Of a stretch of DNA of 16,620 nucleotides, positions 6,188-12,365 are shown in pieces. Made by a program: the position numbers and the translations under genes. The stretch's first letter is position 1; each line of letters opens with the position of its first letter. This stretch comes from Parcubacteria group bacterium CG1_02_39_15 (lineage in GTDB: Bacteria; Patescibacteriota; Minisyncoccia; Minisyncoccales; Paceibacteraceae): NCBI GenBank assembly GCA_001872265.1, contig MNWE01000007.1, positions 1-16,620 of the forward strand. Direction: 5' to 3'. The notes under the pieces are model-generated. The model worked only from the letters and a program-made list of their open reading frames with translations, was not told the origin of the DNA and ran no database searches.

Positions 6188-6928
6188 ATGCTGACCCAAA
6201 AAACAGTTATCATTGCTCTTGGCGGATCAATTATTTGCCCCCAGCCAGGGAGAGTCGATGAACTTCGTTCATCTTCACGCTTCGCTAACGCTTGCGTAAT
6301 AAATGTCAGCTTCTTAAAGAGATTTAAAGGGCTGATTTTGAAATACCTTGGAAAGGGCTTTCGATTTATTATTATTGCCGGTGGCGGTAAGGTTTGCCGA
6401 GTTTATCAGAGGGCGGCGGCAAAAGTTGTAGAGTTGCCCGATGAAGATATGGATTGGTTAGGAATCCACGCTACCAGATTAAACGCTCATCTGTTGAGAA
6501 CAATTTTCCGGAAAGAGGCCTATCCGGTAATTTTAGATGACCCGCATAAACCAATTAAAAACAACTGGAAAGTCTTAATTGCTGCCGGTTGGCGGCCTGG
6601 CTGGTCAACCGATTATATCTCTGTTTTGTTAGCTAAGCGTTTTAAGACATCGGAAATTATTGATGCCGGGAATATCCCCTTTGTTTATAATAAAGACCTC
6701 CAGAAATATAAGAATGCCTACCCAATTAAAAAAATTTCCTGGAAAAATTATCGAAAATTAATCGGCTCCCGATGGATACCGGGCTTAGCCGCTCCCATTG
6801 ACCCAATTGCAGCTAAGCTTGCTCAAAAATTAAATCTCCGTGCCTTGATTGTCAAAGGAACGGAGATTAATAATTTTGATAAGATATTGGCAGGTAAAAA
6901 ATTTAAGGGAACAATTATTGAGCCCTAA
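6188..6928 (+). CDS. pyrH: UMP kinase, archaeal-type, with palindrome-encoded insertion
   Basis: Amino-acid-kinase-fold enzyme that phosphorylates UMP to UDP; 246 residues. Matches to the archaeal-type PyrH subfamily include VIIALGGSII (7-16), FIIIAGGGKVCRVYQRAA, WLGIHATRLNAHLL, the GWRPGWSTD substrate loop, NIPFVYNKD, and the C-terminal PIDPIAAKLA and KGTIIEP. Between the N-terminal strand and the helix NVSFLKRF, where relatives are nearly contiguous, this protein carries about 15 extra residues (24-38, DELRSSSRFANACV). Their DNA contains a perfect palindrome (6257-6273), so they look like an in-frame insertion. It is the only complete plus-strand gene here, and its 3' end overlaps ftsZ by 14 bp tail to tail. 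Other nucleoside-monophosphate or isopentenyl-phosphate kinases are less likely. Confidence 0.88.
   Translation: MLTQKTVIIALGGSIICPQPGRVDELRSSSRFANACVINVSFLKRFKGLILKYLGKGFRFIIIAGGGKVCRVYQRAAAKVVELPDEDMDWLGIHATRLNAHLLRTIFRKEAYPVILDDPHKPIKNNWKVLIAAGWRPGWSTDYISVLLAKRFKTSEIIDAGNIPFVYNKDLQKYKNAYPIKKISWKNYRKLIGSRWIPGLAAPIDPIAAKLAQKLNLRALIVKGTEINNFDKILAGKKFKGTIIEP
6257..6297 (+). repeat. In-frame palindromic element inside pyrH
   Basis: GATGAAC (6257-6263) and GTTCATC (6267-6273) form a perfect stem with loop TTC. They are followed by TTC and by two near-repeats, ACGCTTCGCT and AACGCTTGCGT (6277-6297). The stem style and TTC loop match the palindromes at 4891 and 14032. The encoded residues fall where the kinase family has no equivalent. 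Confidence 0.6.
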
Positions 6929-8228
6929 AAAACCTTCTTTTTCTTAGAAAAGCCGGGCTTTCCCAGAATTTTTCTTTTTCTAACATTTCTTTTTCTTCTT
7001 CTTCGGCCTCTCTTTTAATTTGGAGGCCGTTTTTTCTAATCCTTATTTCTACCGCTTTTTTTTCTGGTGGAGTTGGACGTTCAAGACCTTCTTCAGGAAT
7101 TTTCTCTACTTCTTTGGGTTTTTGAGGAGTAACTTTTTTCATCTTTTTTTTCTTTAGTTTTTGTTTTGGTCTTGGCTTTGGCTTAGGCATGGGTATTGGC
7201 TCTGGGACAACCTTCTTTTTTGCTTTTCTTTTTCTCTTTGGTTTTTCGGAAAAAACTTTCATTCCGCAGCCGGTAGCTAATAAAGTGATTTTGATTTTAT
7301 CCTGATATTTTCTGCCTTGAGAAACCCCAAAAATAATCTTTGCCTCTTTATTTAATAAGCTGGAGATGTTCCTGGAAATTTGGTTTACCTCGTTGAGATT
7401 AATCTCTTTTTCGCCAGCGATATTAAATAGAACCCCTTTCGCCCCACGAATTGTGTAAGGATAAAGCGGTGAATTTAAAACCTTTTCAATCGCTTCCTGG
7501 GGCGATTTCTCGCCCTTAGGCACCACTACTGCGTTTAAATAAGCCAGTCTCCCCCTCCCTTCAAGGACGGTTTTCAAATCAGCAAAATCAATATTAATTA
7601 AACCAGGCTCATAAATAGTTTCGATCAGGCCGGCCAAGCTTTCAGATAAGTTTCTGTTTATAGCAGAAAGGGCCTGCTGCAAAGGAGTGGCTTTATCAAC
7701 GATTTGAAAAATTCTTTCGTTAGGAATGATAGAAAGGGCATTTAAATAAGGCCTTACTCTTTCCAGAGAGGCTTTGGCAATCCCCATTTTCTTTTCTCCC
7801 TCAAATTTAAAAGGTAAAGTGAAAATGCCATATGTTAGGTTGCCTAAAGATTTAGAAATTTTGGCAAAAATAGGGGCAGCTCCCGAACCGGTTCCTCCTC
7901 CCAAACAAACAACCAAGATACATAGATCCTGGCCTTCTAAAAGTTTTTTTATTTTTTCTTTCTCTTGCTGGGCAGCGATTTGACCCAACTCAGGATTCAT
8001 GCCCGTTCCTAATCCCTGAGTGAGGCTAGCGCCGAATTGAAAACGAGTAGCCTTGCGGCTGACTGTTTTTAAAGCTTGTAAATCGGTATTAGCCACTACA
8101 AAGCTAGCTTGGCTGACCCTGGAGGCAATCTCAGAAACAATAGAACCTCCGCCGCCGCCAACTCCGATTACCCTGATTTTGGTTCTTTTCACTCGTTCAG
8201 ATTGAATTTCTTGAGGTTTCTTAGGCAT
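6915..8228 (-). CDS. ftsZ: Cell division protein FtsZ with long basic linker
   Basis: Tubulin-like GTPase that forms the division ring; 437 residues. The GTPase core spans about 16-322: VGGGGGS (23-29), ANTDLQAL (46-53), the GGGTGSG signature (110-116) and the T7 catalytic loop INIDFADLKTVL (211-222). Residues 328-372 form a Lys/Pro-rich linker with runs such as KRKRKAKKK and KPKPRPKQKLKKKKMKK. An acidic segment (408-420) follows, and then the conserved C-terminal peptide SPAFLRKRR (424-432), which docks membrane anchors such as FtsA in other bacteria. The very basic linker is unusual. The ATG at 8228 has no Shine-Dalgarno, and a consensus-like promoter predicts a leaderless message. The gene overlaps the pyrH end. 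Confidence 0.95.
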   Translation of the reverse strand: MPKKPQEIQSERVKRTKIRVIGVGGGGGSIVSEIASRVSQASFVVANTDLQALKTVSRKATRFQFGASLTQGLGTGMNPELGQIAAQQEKEKIKKLLEGQDLCILVVCLGGGTGSGAAPIFAKISKSLGNLTYGIFTLPFKFEGEKKMGIAKASLERVRPYLNALSIIPNERIFQIVDKATPLQQALSAINRNLSESLAGLIETIYEPGLINIDFADLKTVLEGRGRLAYLNAVVVPKGEKSPQEAIEKVLNSPLYPYTIRGAKGVLFNIAGEKEINLNEVNQISRNISSLLNKEAKIIFGVSQGRKYQDKIKITLLATGCGMKVFSEKPKRKRKAKKKVVPEPIPMPKPKPRPKQKLKKKKMKKVTPQKPKEVEKIPEEGLERPTPPEKKAVEIRIRKNGLQIKREAEEEEKEMLEKEKFWESPAFLRKRRFFRAQ

Positions 8229-8234
8229 TATCTC

Positions 8235-8263
8235 AGTATAGACTATTTTTTACTGCCTTTCAA
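8235..8263 (-). promoter_or_regulatory. Promoter of ftsZ, predicted leaderless
   Basis: On the minus strand TTGAAA (8263-8258), a 17-bp spacer and TATACT (8240-8235). The usual 7-nt distance puts transcription start at 8228, the A of the ftsZ ATG. The -35 is inside the end of the DUF3467 gene. Confidence 0.6.
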
Positions 8264-8540
8264 CCTGAAACCCCAAGGAGCTTTCAGGAACTGAGGCTTC
8301 CTCGATCTTACCAAATTTTTGCTCATACTTTGCCACATTGTCTTCCAAGGCCCTTATCATTCTTTTCAAATGCCCCGGACTCATAATCACCCTTGAGGAT
8401 AGTACTCCTTCTGGCGGCGAAATAAAGTAGAAATCTAAAATAAACTCTTCTTTAGTAGTATGCAACACTTGCATCATATTAGAATAAGTTCCCTTTAGGT
8501 CTTCGTCTTTGGCTCTAATTTTTATTTGTTGCTCTGGCAT
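8250..8540 (-). CDS. DUF3467 family protein
   Basis: Small conserved protein of unknown function, 96 residues from the ATG at 8540 (MPEQQIKI). An in-frame ATG at 8555 would add five residues; I prefer the shorter form because the conserved region begins at once and neither site has a Shine-Dalgarno. The family pattern is plain: TYSNMMQVLHTTKEEFILDFYF near residues 18-39, then SRVIMSPGHLKRMIRALEDNVAKYEQKFG. No membrane segment, no catalytic motif. It has its own promoter and ends 22 bp before ftsZ, whose promoter lies inside its 3' end. A link to division is suggested only by position. Confidence 0.85.
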   Translation of the reverse strand: MPEQQIKIRAKDEDLKGTYSNMMQVLHTTKEEFILDFYFISPPEGVLSSRVIMSPGHLKRMIRALEDNVAKYEQKFGKIEEASVPESSLGFQVERQ

Positions 8541-8586
8541 AAGTGTAAAAATCATTTAATTATTTTTCTTAAAGACCTTTTAAGAT

Positions 8587-8615
8587 ATTTTAAGAGAAAT
8601 TATAATTATTTTCAA
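8587..8615 (-). promoter_or_regulatory. Promoter of the DUF3467 gene
   Basis: On the minus strand TTGAAA (8615-8610), a 17-bp spacer and TAAAAT (8592-8587). The -35 overlaps the TGA stop (8612-8614) of the upstream gene. The predicted start near 8580 gives a leader of about 40 nt. Confidence 0.55.
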
Positions 8616-9025
8616 TAGCGTACCTGGATTGACTTAGCTGTAAGACTGCCGTCTTGGTTTGTCGTGCCGGATACGGAAATCGTTTTGCCAGCTTCCAAAT
8701 CGCTTGAGGCACCATCAACAGATTTTACAATTTCAGTAGAATCGGAAAAGAATATAATCTTTGAACCGCCGTTCGGCGTTTTAAGAGTTACGGACTGTTC
8801 GTCTTTACTAATAACTTCGCCCGAAAGAAAACTTGAGCCAACTCCCCCTCCGACTTCTCTCTGTAAGTTTCTTCCTGTGTTGCCTTGGAAAAGCTGCTGA
8901 CGCTGTTCCTCTGAAAAGTTTTGAAAATTTCTTTTGCTTTGTTGGTATTTCATTCCTCCAAAAAACGCTCCACCGCCGATAATTAATATTAACGCAATAA
9001 AAATTGGAATTATTTTACTATTCAT
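8612..9025 (-). CDS. Membrane-anchored DUF5666-like protein
   Basis: 137 residues. An N-terminal hydrophobic segment (about 5-25, IIPIFIALILIIGGGAFFGG) is a signal anchor; there is no lipobox cysteine. It is followed by a Gln/Asn-rich stretch (28-56) and a C-terminal beta domain of the DUF5666 type: LSGEVISKDEQSVTLKTPNG near 67, a DST element (94-96), then LEAGKTISVSGTTNQDGSLTAKSIQV. The domain probably lies outside the cytoplasmic membrane. Its ATG at 9025 lies upstream of the stop of the MacB-like permease (8-bp overlap), so the two were co-translated and may act together, perhaps as an accessory to the transporter. Confidence 0.75.
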   Translation of the reverse strand: MNSKIIPIFIALILIIGGGAFFGGMKYQQSKRNFQNFSEEQRQQLFQGNTGRNLQREVGGGVGSSFLSGEVISKDEQSVTLKTPNGGSKIIFFSDSTEIVKSVDGASSDLEAGKTISVSGTTNQDGSLTAKSIQVRY

Positions 9026-9578
9026 ATCTCAGTGCCTCAATGGGATTGAGTTTGGCTGCTTTCTGGGCAGGCCAGTAGCCAAAGCCAATTCCGATGCCGG
9101 CAGCTACGCCAAAGGCTAAAATAATTGAAAATAAAGAAATTTTTACAGCCGTACCGGTAAAAAGCATTATGGCATAAGCCGCTCCGCTTCCTAAGATTAT
9201 TCCCAAAACTCCGCCAACAAAAGTAAGCATTACCGCCTCAGCTAAAAACTGCAAACTAATATCTAATCTTTTGGCGCCGATGGCCTTGCGAAGACCGATT
9301 TCCCGAGTTCTTTCAGTTACCGTAGTCATCATCATATTCATAATGCCTATGCCCCCCACAATCAAAGAAATTCCGGCGATTGACGCCAATAAAATAGTTA
9401 AGGTGTCGGCTATTGAGGCGCTTGCTTCCAGCATATCTTTCTGCGATAAAACGCTGAAGTCGGCCATTTCAGGACTAACAATATTGTGCCGCTGTAAAAG
9501 AAGGCTGGTAATCTCGGCTTTGGCTTGAGTCATTGCCTGGGCGCTTTTAGCTTGAACGTTAATCGTGGAAACATAATT
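9018..9578 (-). pseudogene. MacB-type ABC transporter permease, C-terminal part only
   Basis: The visible part holds the end of the periplasmic domain (NYVSTINVQAKSAQAM at the 5' limit, then QAKAEITSLLLQRHNI). It continues with three membrane segments: LTILLASIAGISLIVGGIGIMNMM, LAEAVMLTFVGGVLGIILGSG and ISLFSIILAFGVAAGIGIGFG. The family signature TERTREIGLRKAIGA lies after the first, and PAQKAAKLNPIEALRYE closes the protein. MacB-like permeases without the fused ATPase are about 400 residues; here about 187 remain. Family homology ends at 9578, ten bases before an in-frame TGA (9590-9588). An internal ATG at 9533 exists but would lack the first membrane segment, so no working transporter is expected. 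The missing 5' part coincides with the truncated efp on the other strand. Confidence 0.85.
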
Positions 9579-9845
9579 GGCGAGGGCTCAAAATTTCTGA
9601 AACCAAATCAAATTCTAACGGGAATTAAATTTCAAGAAAAAATTATCAATATTGTTTTGCCAATCAAAGTTCAACTGAAAGTAATTGAAGCTCCACCAGG
9701 AGTAAAAGGCGAAAGAGCTCAAGCCGGGACAAAGCCGGTCACTTTAGAAACCGGCGCCACAATTAATGTTCCTCTCTTTATTGAAACCGGTGACATCATC
9801 GAAGTCAACACCGAAACCGGAGAATATGTAAGAAGAGTGGAATAA
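9579..9845 (+). pseudogene. efp: Elongation factor P, C-terminal half only
   Basis: EF-P relieves ribosome stalling at polyproline. Only the last 89 or so of about 185 residues remain. IGEGSKFLKPNQIL is the middle domain end. LPIKVQLKVIEAPPGVKGERA, TKPVTLETGATINVPLFI and the terminal GDIIEVNTETGEYVRRVE are the conserved OB domain 3. The N-terminal KOW-like domain with the modifiable Lys/Arg loop is absent. The open frame extends left to an ATG at 9525, but those codons are the antisense of the MacB-like gene and not EF-P. There is no promoter or ribosome site of its own, while the terminator after the gene is intact. Either a rearranged remnant or an assembly join. Confidence 0.88.
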
Positions 9846-9864
9846 AATTTAACACTAAACAAAG

Positions 9865-9897
9865 AGCGACCCTGAGATGATTAGGTCGCTTTTATTT
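9865..9897 (+). terminator. Terminator of efp, shared with the Nudix gene end
   Basis: AGCGACC (9865-9871) and GGTCGCT (9884-9890) form a perfect 7-bp stem followed by TTTATTTT. The stop of the convergent Nudix gene lies in the loop. On the minus strand the stem is followed by CTTTGTTT, so weak termination that way is possible. Confidence 0.8.
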
Positions 9898-10351
9898 TCA
9901 GGAAATCCTCTAGGGCTTGACTGGCAGAAATAGTTAAATCTAAATTCAATCCTTCTTCTGGTCTTAGCCATTTCCAGTCTATAATTTCCTTACTAGGTTT
10001 CACTTTATCTTCGTCGCTTTCAGCAATAAAACAGTGTATTCTAAAGTTCGGGTCATATTCGGAAGTGATATAAATTCCCAAAAATCTTTTAATCTCTATC
10101 TTAAGACTTGTCTCCTCTCCCCCTTCTCTTAATGCCGCATCTTTTGGATTTTTATCTTGCTTGAAGTCAATCCGTCCGCCAGGATATCCCCATTTTTCCT
10201 TTGTGGTAGTACTCCGAACAAATAATACTTTGCCACTCTGTCGATGAACTATCAAAGTTGAGGCAGACGGAATTAGTAATTCAGATTTTTTAAACCTAGG
10301 TTGGTTTCCCGGAATTATCATTTTATGAAGTAGCCAAAATTTCTGATCCAT
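9881..10351 (-). CDS. Nudix hydrolase
   Basis: Hydrolase of nucleoside diphosphates linked to another group; 156 residues. The Nudix box spans about 58-85: GGRIDFKQDKNPKDAALREG, then GEETSLKI. REGGEET matches the metal-binding REUxEE core. The first box glutamate (Gx5E) is not plain, with KQD in its place. The flanking beta strands ASTLIVHRQSGKVLFVRS and GYPGG are usual, and WKWLRPEE near the end is the common Nudix C-terminal element. The substrate cannot be read from the sequence. GGAGGAG before the ATG at 10351 overlaps the stop region of the HDAC-family gene, so the two are coupled. Confidence 0.9.
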   Translation of the reverse strand: MDQKFWLLHKMIIPGNQPRFKKSELLIPSASTLIVHRQSGKVLFVRSTTTKEKWGYPGGRIDFKQDKNPKDAALREGGEETSLKIEIKRFLGIYITSEYDPNFRIHCFIAESDEDKVKPSKEIIDWKWLRPEEGLNLDLTISASQALEDFLKIKAT

Positions 10352-10362
10352 TTTTACTCCTC

Positions 10363-11217
10363 CTATTCAATATCTGCTAAACAACGGATAATTCTGGGTA
10401 TAACATAGGTGGCTATTTTTCTTTGATGACCCCCACAAAGAACAGTAATCAATCTGCCTCTGCAGACCTCATCAGCTACCTTTTTAAATCTCTTGGCTAA
10501 TTTTTGATGGCAGCCTTTACTTATTCCAATATCTCCATATTCATCCTGAGTGCCATCATAACCAAAGTTCCAAAAAATCAGCTCTGGCTGATGGTCTCGG
10601 ATAGTAGAAAGTTCAGATTCAACTATCATTAGATACTCTTTTGAAGAAAGCTTCCAAGGAATGGAGACATCGATCTTGTTATTTCGATTAGTTTCATTTG
10701 CCCGAACACAAAAGCAGATATAAAGCACATCTTGATCTTCCTTAAATAAATCCCAGGTTCCATCTCCATGATGGGGATCGGTATCAACTATGGCAAAGCG
10801 TTTTATTCCATATTTCCTCCTAGCATTAGCAATAGCCAAGGCAGCAGAATTAAAATAACAGCCGCCACCATAAAAGTCTTTCCCAGCATGATGATCACCA
10901 TAGCCAGTAAAAACGAAAGCATTGTCAATTTTGCCTTCAAAAATCATTTCTGAAGCCTGGACAGTTCCACTGGCTGACCAAATCACCCCATCAAATGCTT
11001 CAAGTTTTTTAACTCTCTCAATCATCTCTTTGGTATGAACCTCAGCTAATAACTCTTCTGGCATTTTCTTTAGGTAATAAGCTCCATCCATAACTTCATA
11101 TCTGGTATCGTGATAGAAAACATTTTCTTTTTCCAATATTCCTTCCAGAGCCGGATTTGGAAAATCTTTCAATCTCTCTCCTTCCATATAAGGAAAGAAT
11201 ATCCCTGTTCTTTTCAT
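10363..11217 (-). CDS. HDAC/AcuC/acetylpolyamine amidohydrolase family deacetylase
   Basis: Zinc-dependent amidohydrolase of the arginase-deacetylase fold, 284 residues, shorter than AcuC (about 380). The charge-relay histidines are H109 and H110 (GDHHAGKD). The zinc ligands fit D147 and H149 in VDTDPHHGDGT and D221 in NFGYDGTQDEYGD. The position of the transition-state Tyr (GGGY in most members) reads LCGGHQ at 260-265, so Tyr appears to be His, as in vertebrate class IIa HDACs. The substrate is unknown: acetylated protein, polyamine or another small amide. A GGAGGAG site precedes the ATG at 11217, which overlaps the stop of the 52-residue gene upstream (ATGA). It is followed directly by the Nudix gene. 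Confidence 0.9.
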   Translation of the reverse strand: MKRTGIFFPYMEGERLKDFPNPALEGILEKENVFYHDTRYEVMDGAYYLKKMPEELLAEVHTKEMIERVKKLEAFDGVIWSASGTVQASEMIFEGKIDNAFVFTGYGDHHAGKDFYGGGCYFNSAALAIANARRKYGIKRFAIVDTDPHHGDGTWDLFKEDQDVLYICFCVRANETNRNNKIDVSIPWKLSSKEYLMIVESELSTIRDHQPELIFWNFGYDGTQDEYGDIGISKGCHQKLAKRFKKVADEVCRGRLITVLCGGHQRKIATYVIPRIIRCLADIE

Positions 11218-11372
11218 TTCTTCTCCTCCTTTTGGCTATTTTCTTTGATCCTCCACTTCCTCATTATCTCCTCAACATATTTTTTATATTCTTCTTCGGC
11301 TCCCTTCATCTTTTCTGCTACTCTCTTCATTATTCGATCGATTATTTCAGAGTTATCTTCATTAGGACTCAT
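11214..11372 (-). CDS. Small charged helical protein, 52 residues
   Basis: Unrecognised short gene. It runs from the ATG at 11372, preceded by GGAGGGAAG, to a TGA that overlaps the ATG of the deacetylase gene as ATGA. The protein starts MSPNEDNSEIIDRIMKRV and then is almost wholly charged and helical (EKMKGAEEEYKKYVEEIMRK), with no cysteine and no membrane segment. The strong ribosome site, the 4-bp overlap and the amphipathic pattern argue that it is translated. It may bind or regulate the deacetylase, but that is only an inference from the operon. Confidence 0.7.
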   Translation of the reverse strand: MSPNEDNSEIIDRIMKRVAEKMKGAEEEYKKYVEEIMRKWRIKENSQKEEKK

Positions 11373-11454
11373 CTTCCCTCCTTTTTATCCAATAAATAAA
11401 ATTGTAATGTGCATTCTATTTAGATATATCAAAAAGTTTAGATTTATTCAAACT

Positions 11455-11480
11455 AAAGAAGCGGTTTGATGTTATCTCCC
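11455..11480 (-). terminator. Possible terminator after the Lys-rich small gene
   Basis: On the minus strand AAGCGG and CCGCTT form a 6-bp stem with a 15-nt loop, followed by CTTTAG. The stem is short and the T-run poor. It lies in the gap between the 30-residue and 52-residue genes (11373-11517), which otherwise holds only AT-rich DNA with a possible promoter (TTGAAT, 17 bp, TATATC). Confidence 0.3.
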
Positions 11481-11517
11481 CGCTTTAAGGTCTCAAATCT
11501 AATTTATCTTTACCTCC

Positions 11518-11610
11518 TCACTTTTTCTTTACCGGCTTTGTGGGTTGGACAACCTTGGGCTTTTTCTTCTCGAATTGGCCCTTTTTCTTTTTCTTCTTTT
11601 TCTCATCCAT
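11518..11610 (-). CDS. Tiny lysine-rich basic protein, 30 residues
   Basis: Begins MDEKKKKKKKGQFEKKKPKV and ends in KPVKKK; 15 of 30 residues are Lys. It is preceded by an ideal ribosome site, AGGAGGTGA, ending 6 bases before the ATG at 11610. The same AGGAGGTGAAAT string precedes the thiamine-binding gene just upstream. It has no tryptophan, cysteine or hydrophobic stretch and is probably disordered and nucleic-acid or polyanion binding. Its family is unknown. The combination of an optimal ribosome site and clean ORF boundaries makes translation likely; function is open. Confidence 0.65.
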   Translation of the reverse strand: MDEKKKKKKKGQFEKKKPKVVQPTKPVKKK

Positions 11611-11623
11611 TCTATTTCACCTC

Positions 11624-11914
11624 CTAGATTTTCTCTTCAACTGCTTTTATTTTATGAGCTATGCCGTGAGTTTCGGTTTTCCTCTCATCTGTTTTAAGCG
11701 ACATATAAACTCTATTGCTGGACTCAATTAATTTATTTCGGCACCTGGTAAACAATTCAATTATTTGATCCCATTCTCCTTCCACGGTGGTGGCCATAGC
11801 TCCGATTTGGTAGTTTAGGCCACTCTCTTTTATTATCTTCACTACCTCAGCTACTGGTTCACTCAAACTTTCTCCTTCACCGATTGGAAAAGCCGAAATT
11901 TCCGCTACTACCAT
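11624..11914 (-). CDS. Thiamine-binding protein (DUF77, MTH1187/YqgV-like)
   Basis: 96-residue single-domain protein of the ferredoxin-like thiamine-binding family; related proteins bind thiamine or its pyrimidine in the cytoplasm. Family features are MVVAEISAFPIGEGESLSEP at the start, VVKIIKESGLNYQIGAMATTVEGEWDQI in the middle (the MATTVEGE stretch is typical) and RVYMSLKTDER in the last strand. The C-terminal tail differs. It has an ideal AGGAGGTGA ribosome site and its start overlaps the end of the 103-residue gene by 7 bp, so the pair is coupled. No thiamine synthesis gene is visible nearby. Confidence 0.88.
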   Translation of the reverse strand: MVVAEISAFPIGEGESLSEPVAEVVKIIKESGLNYQIGAMATTVEGEWDQIIELFTRCRNKLIESSNRVYMSLKTDERKTETHGIAHKIKAVEEKI

Positions 11915-12219
11915 GATTTCACCTCCTTATTTTTTTCTTTAAATTCTTCACAGATTTCTTGAAAGGCATTATTCCACCTTTCTTTTTCATATTCAGCAAT
12001 ATCATAAAATGTGGCTTTCTGATTTTGTCGTTTGACAATTTTTGAGTCTCGATTAACTGCCTCTCTTTCTAATTCTGCCCTCCGCTTCTCATTGGATGAG
12101 AACCTGGAGATTTTAATATCCTCACCCCTTTTATAACTCAAATCAAATCCTCTTTCTTTACAATATTTTCTAAATCTCTCAAACTCTTGCTCTTCTAGAA
12201 TTAGAATTTTCTCTGACAT
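11908..12219 (-). CDS. Hypothetical 103-residue charged protein
   Basis: I do not recognise this protein. It starts MSEKILILEEQEFERFRKYC, then has a long Arg/Glu/Lys-rich helical middle (RRAELEREAVNRDSKIVKRQ) and a C-terminal acidic helix with aromatics (YDIAEYEKERWNNAFQEI). No membrane segment or known motif. It is the first gene of a two-gene unit with the thiamine-binding protein (7-bp overlap) and has a consensus-like promoter. The purine-rich run GGGGGGAAGTGAAAGG before the ATG at 12219 holds a usable ribosome site. Confidence 0.75.
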   Translation of the reverse strand: MSEKILILEEQEFERFRKYCKERGFDLSYKRGEDIKISRFSSNEKRRAELEREAVNRDSKIVKRQNQKATFYDIAEYEKERWNNAFQEICEEFKEKNKEVKSW

Positions 12220-12265
12220 CCTTTCACTTCCCCCCTTTATAAAATTGTTTGAGTACTACTTTTAT

Positions 12266-12295
12266 ATTTTAAACACTAAATTTATTTAAAGTCAA
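12266..12295 (-). promoter_or_regulatory. Promoter of the 103-residue gene / thiamine-binding unit
   Basis: On the minus strand TTGACT (12295-12290), an 18-bp spacer and TAAAAT (12271-12266). The surrounding DNA is very AT-rich, so chance matches are likelier than elsewhere, but the -35 is one base off consensus. Confidence 0.5.
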
Positions 12296-12319
12296 ACTTA
12301 AACTACTTAAACTATCCAA

Positions 12320-12364
12320 TTTTTTAAAAAAAATAAAGGTGCCAAAAATAAATTTGACACCTTT
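12320..12364 (-). terminator. Terminator of the 141-residue gene
   Basis: AAAGGTGCC (12335-12343) pairs with GACACCTTT (12356-12364) apart from one mismatch. On the minus strand it is followed by ATTTTTTTT. It sits directly after the TGA stop at 12366. Confidence 0.8.
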
Positions 12365-12365
12365 T

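Noticed and set aside
6949..6965. Short palindrome near the 3' end of ftsZ as a shared terminator with pyrH
   Set aside because: The loop would be about two bases and it lies inside FtsZ codons for a conserved C-terminal peptide, so it is probably coding sequence only.
9525..9578. N-terminal extension of EF-P starting at the ATG at 9525
   Set aside because: These codons are the antisense of conserved MacB-like permease codons, so the apparent start is produced by the junction.
11110..11469. Plus-strand, Phe/Ser/Ile-rich reading frames that look like membrane proteins
   Set aside because: They are shadows of Lys/Glu-rich minus-strand genes; the minus-strand genes have ribosome sites and overlaps, and these have none.
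11485..11512. Very short ORF with an ATT start after AGGAGGTAAAG between the two small genes
   Set aside because: It would be only 16 codons and uses a rare start codon; a spare ribosome-site-like sequence in A/G-rich DNA is as likely.
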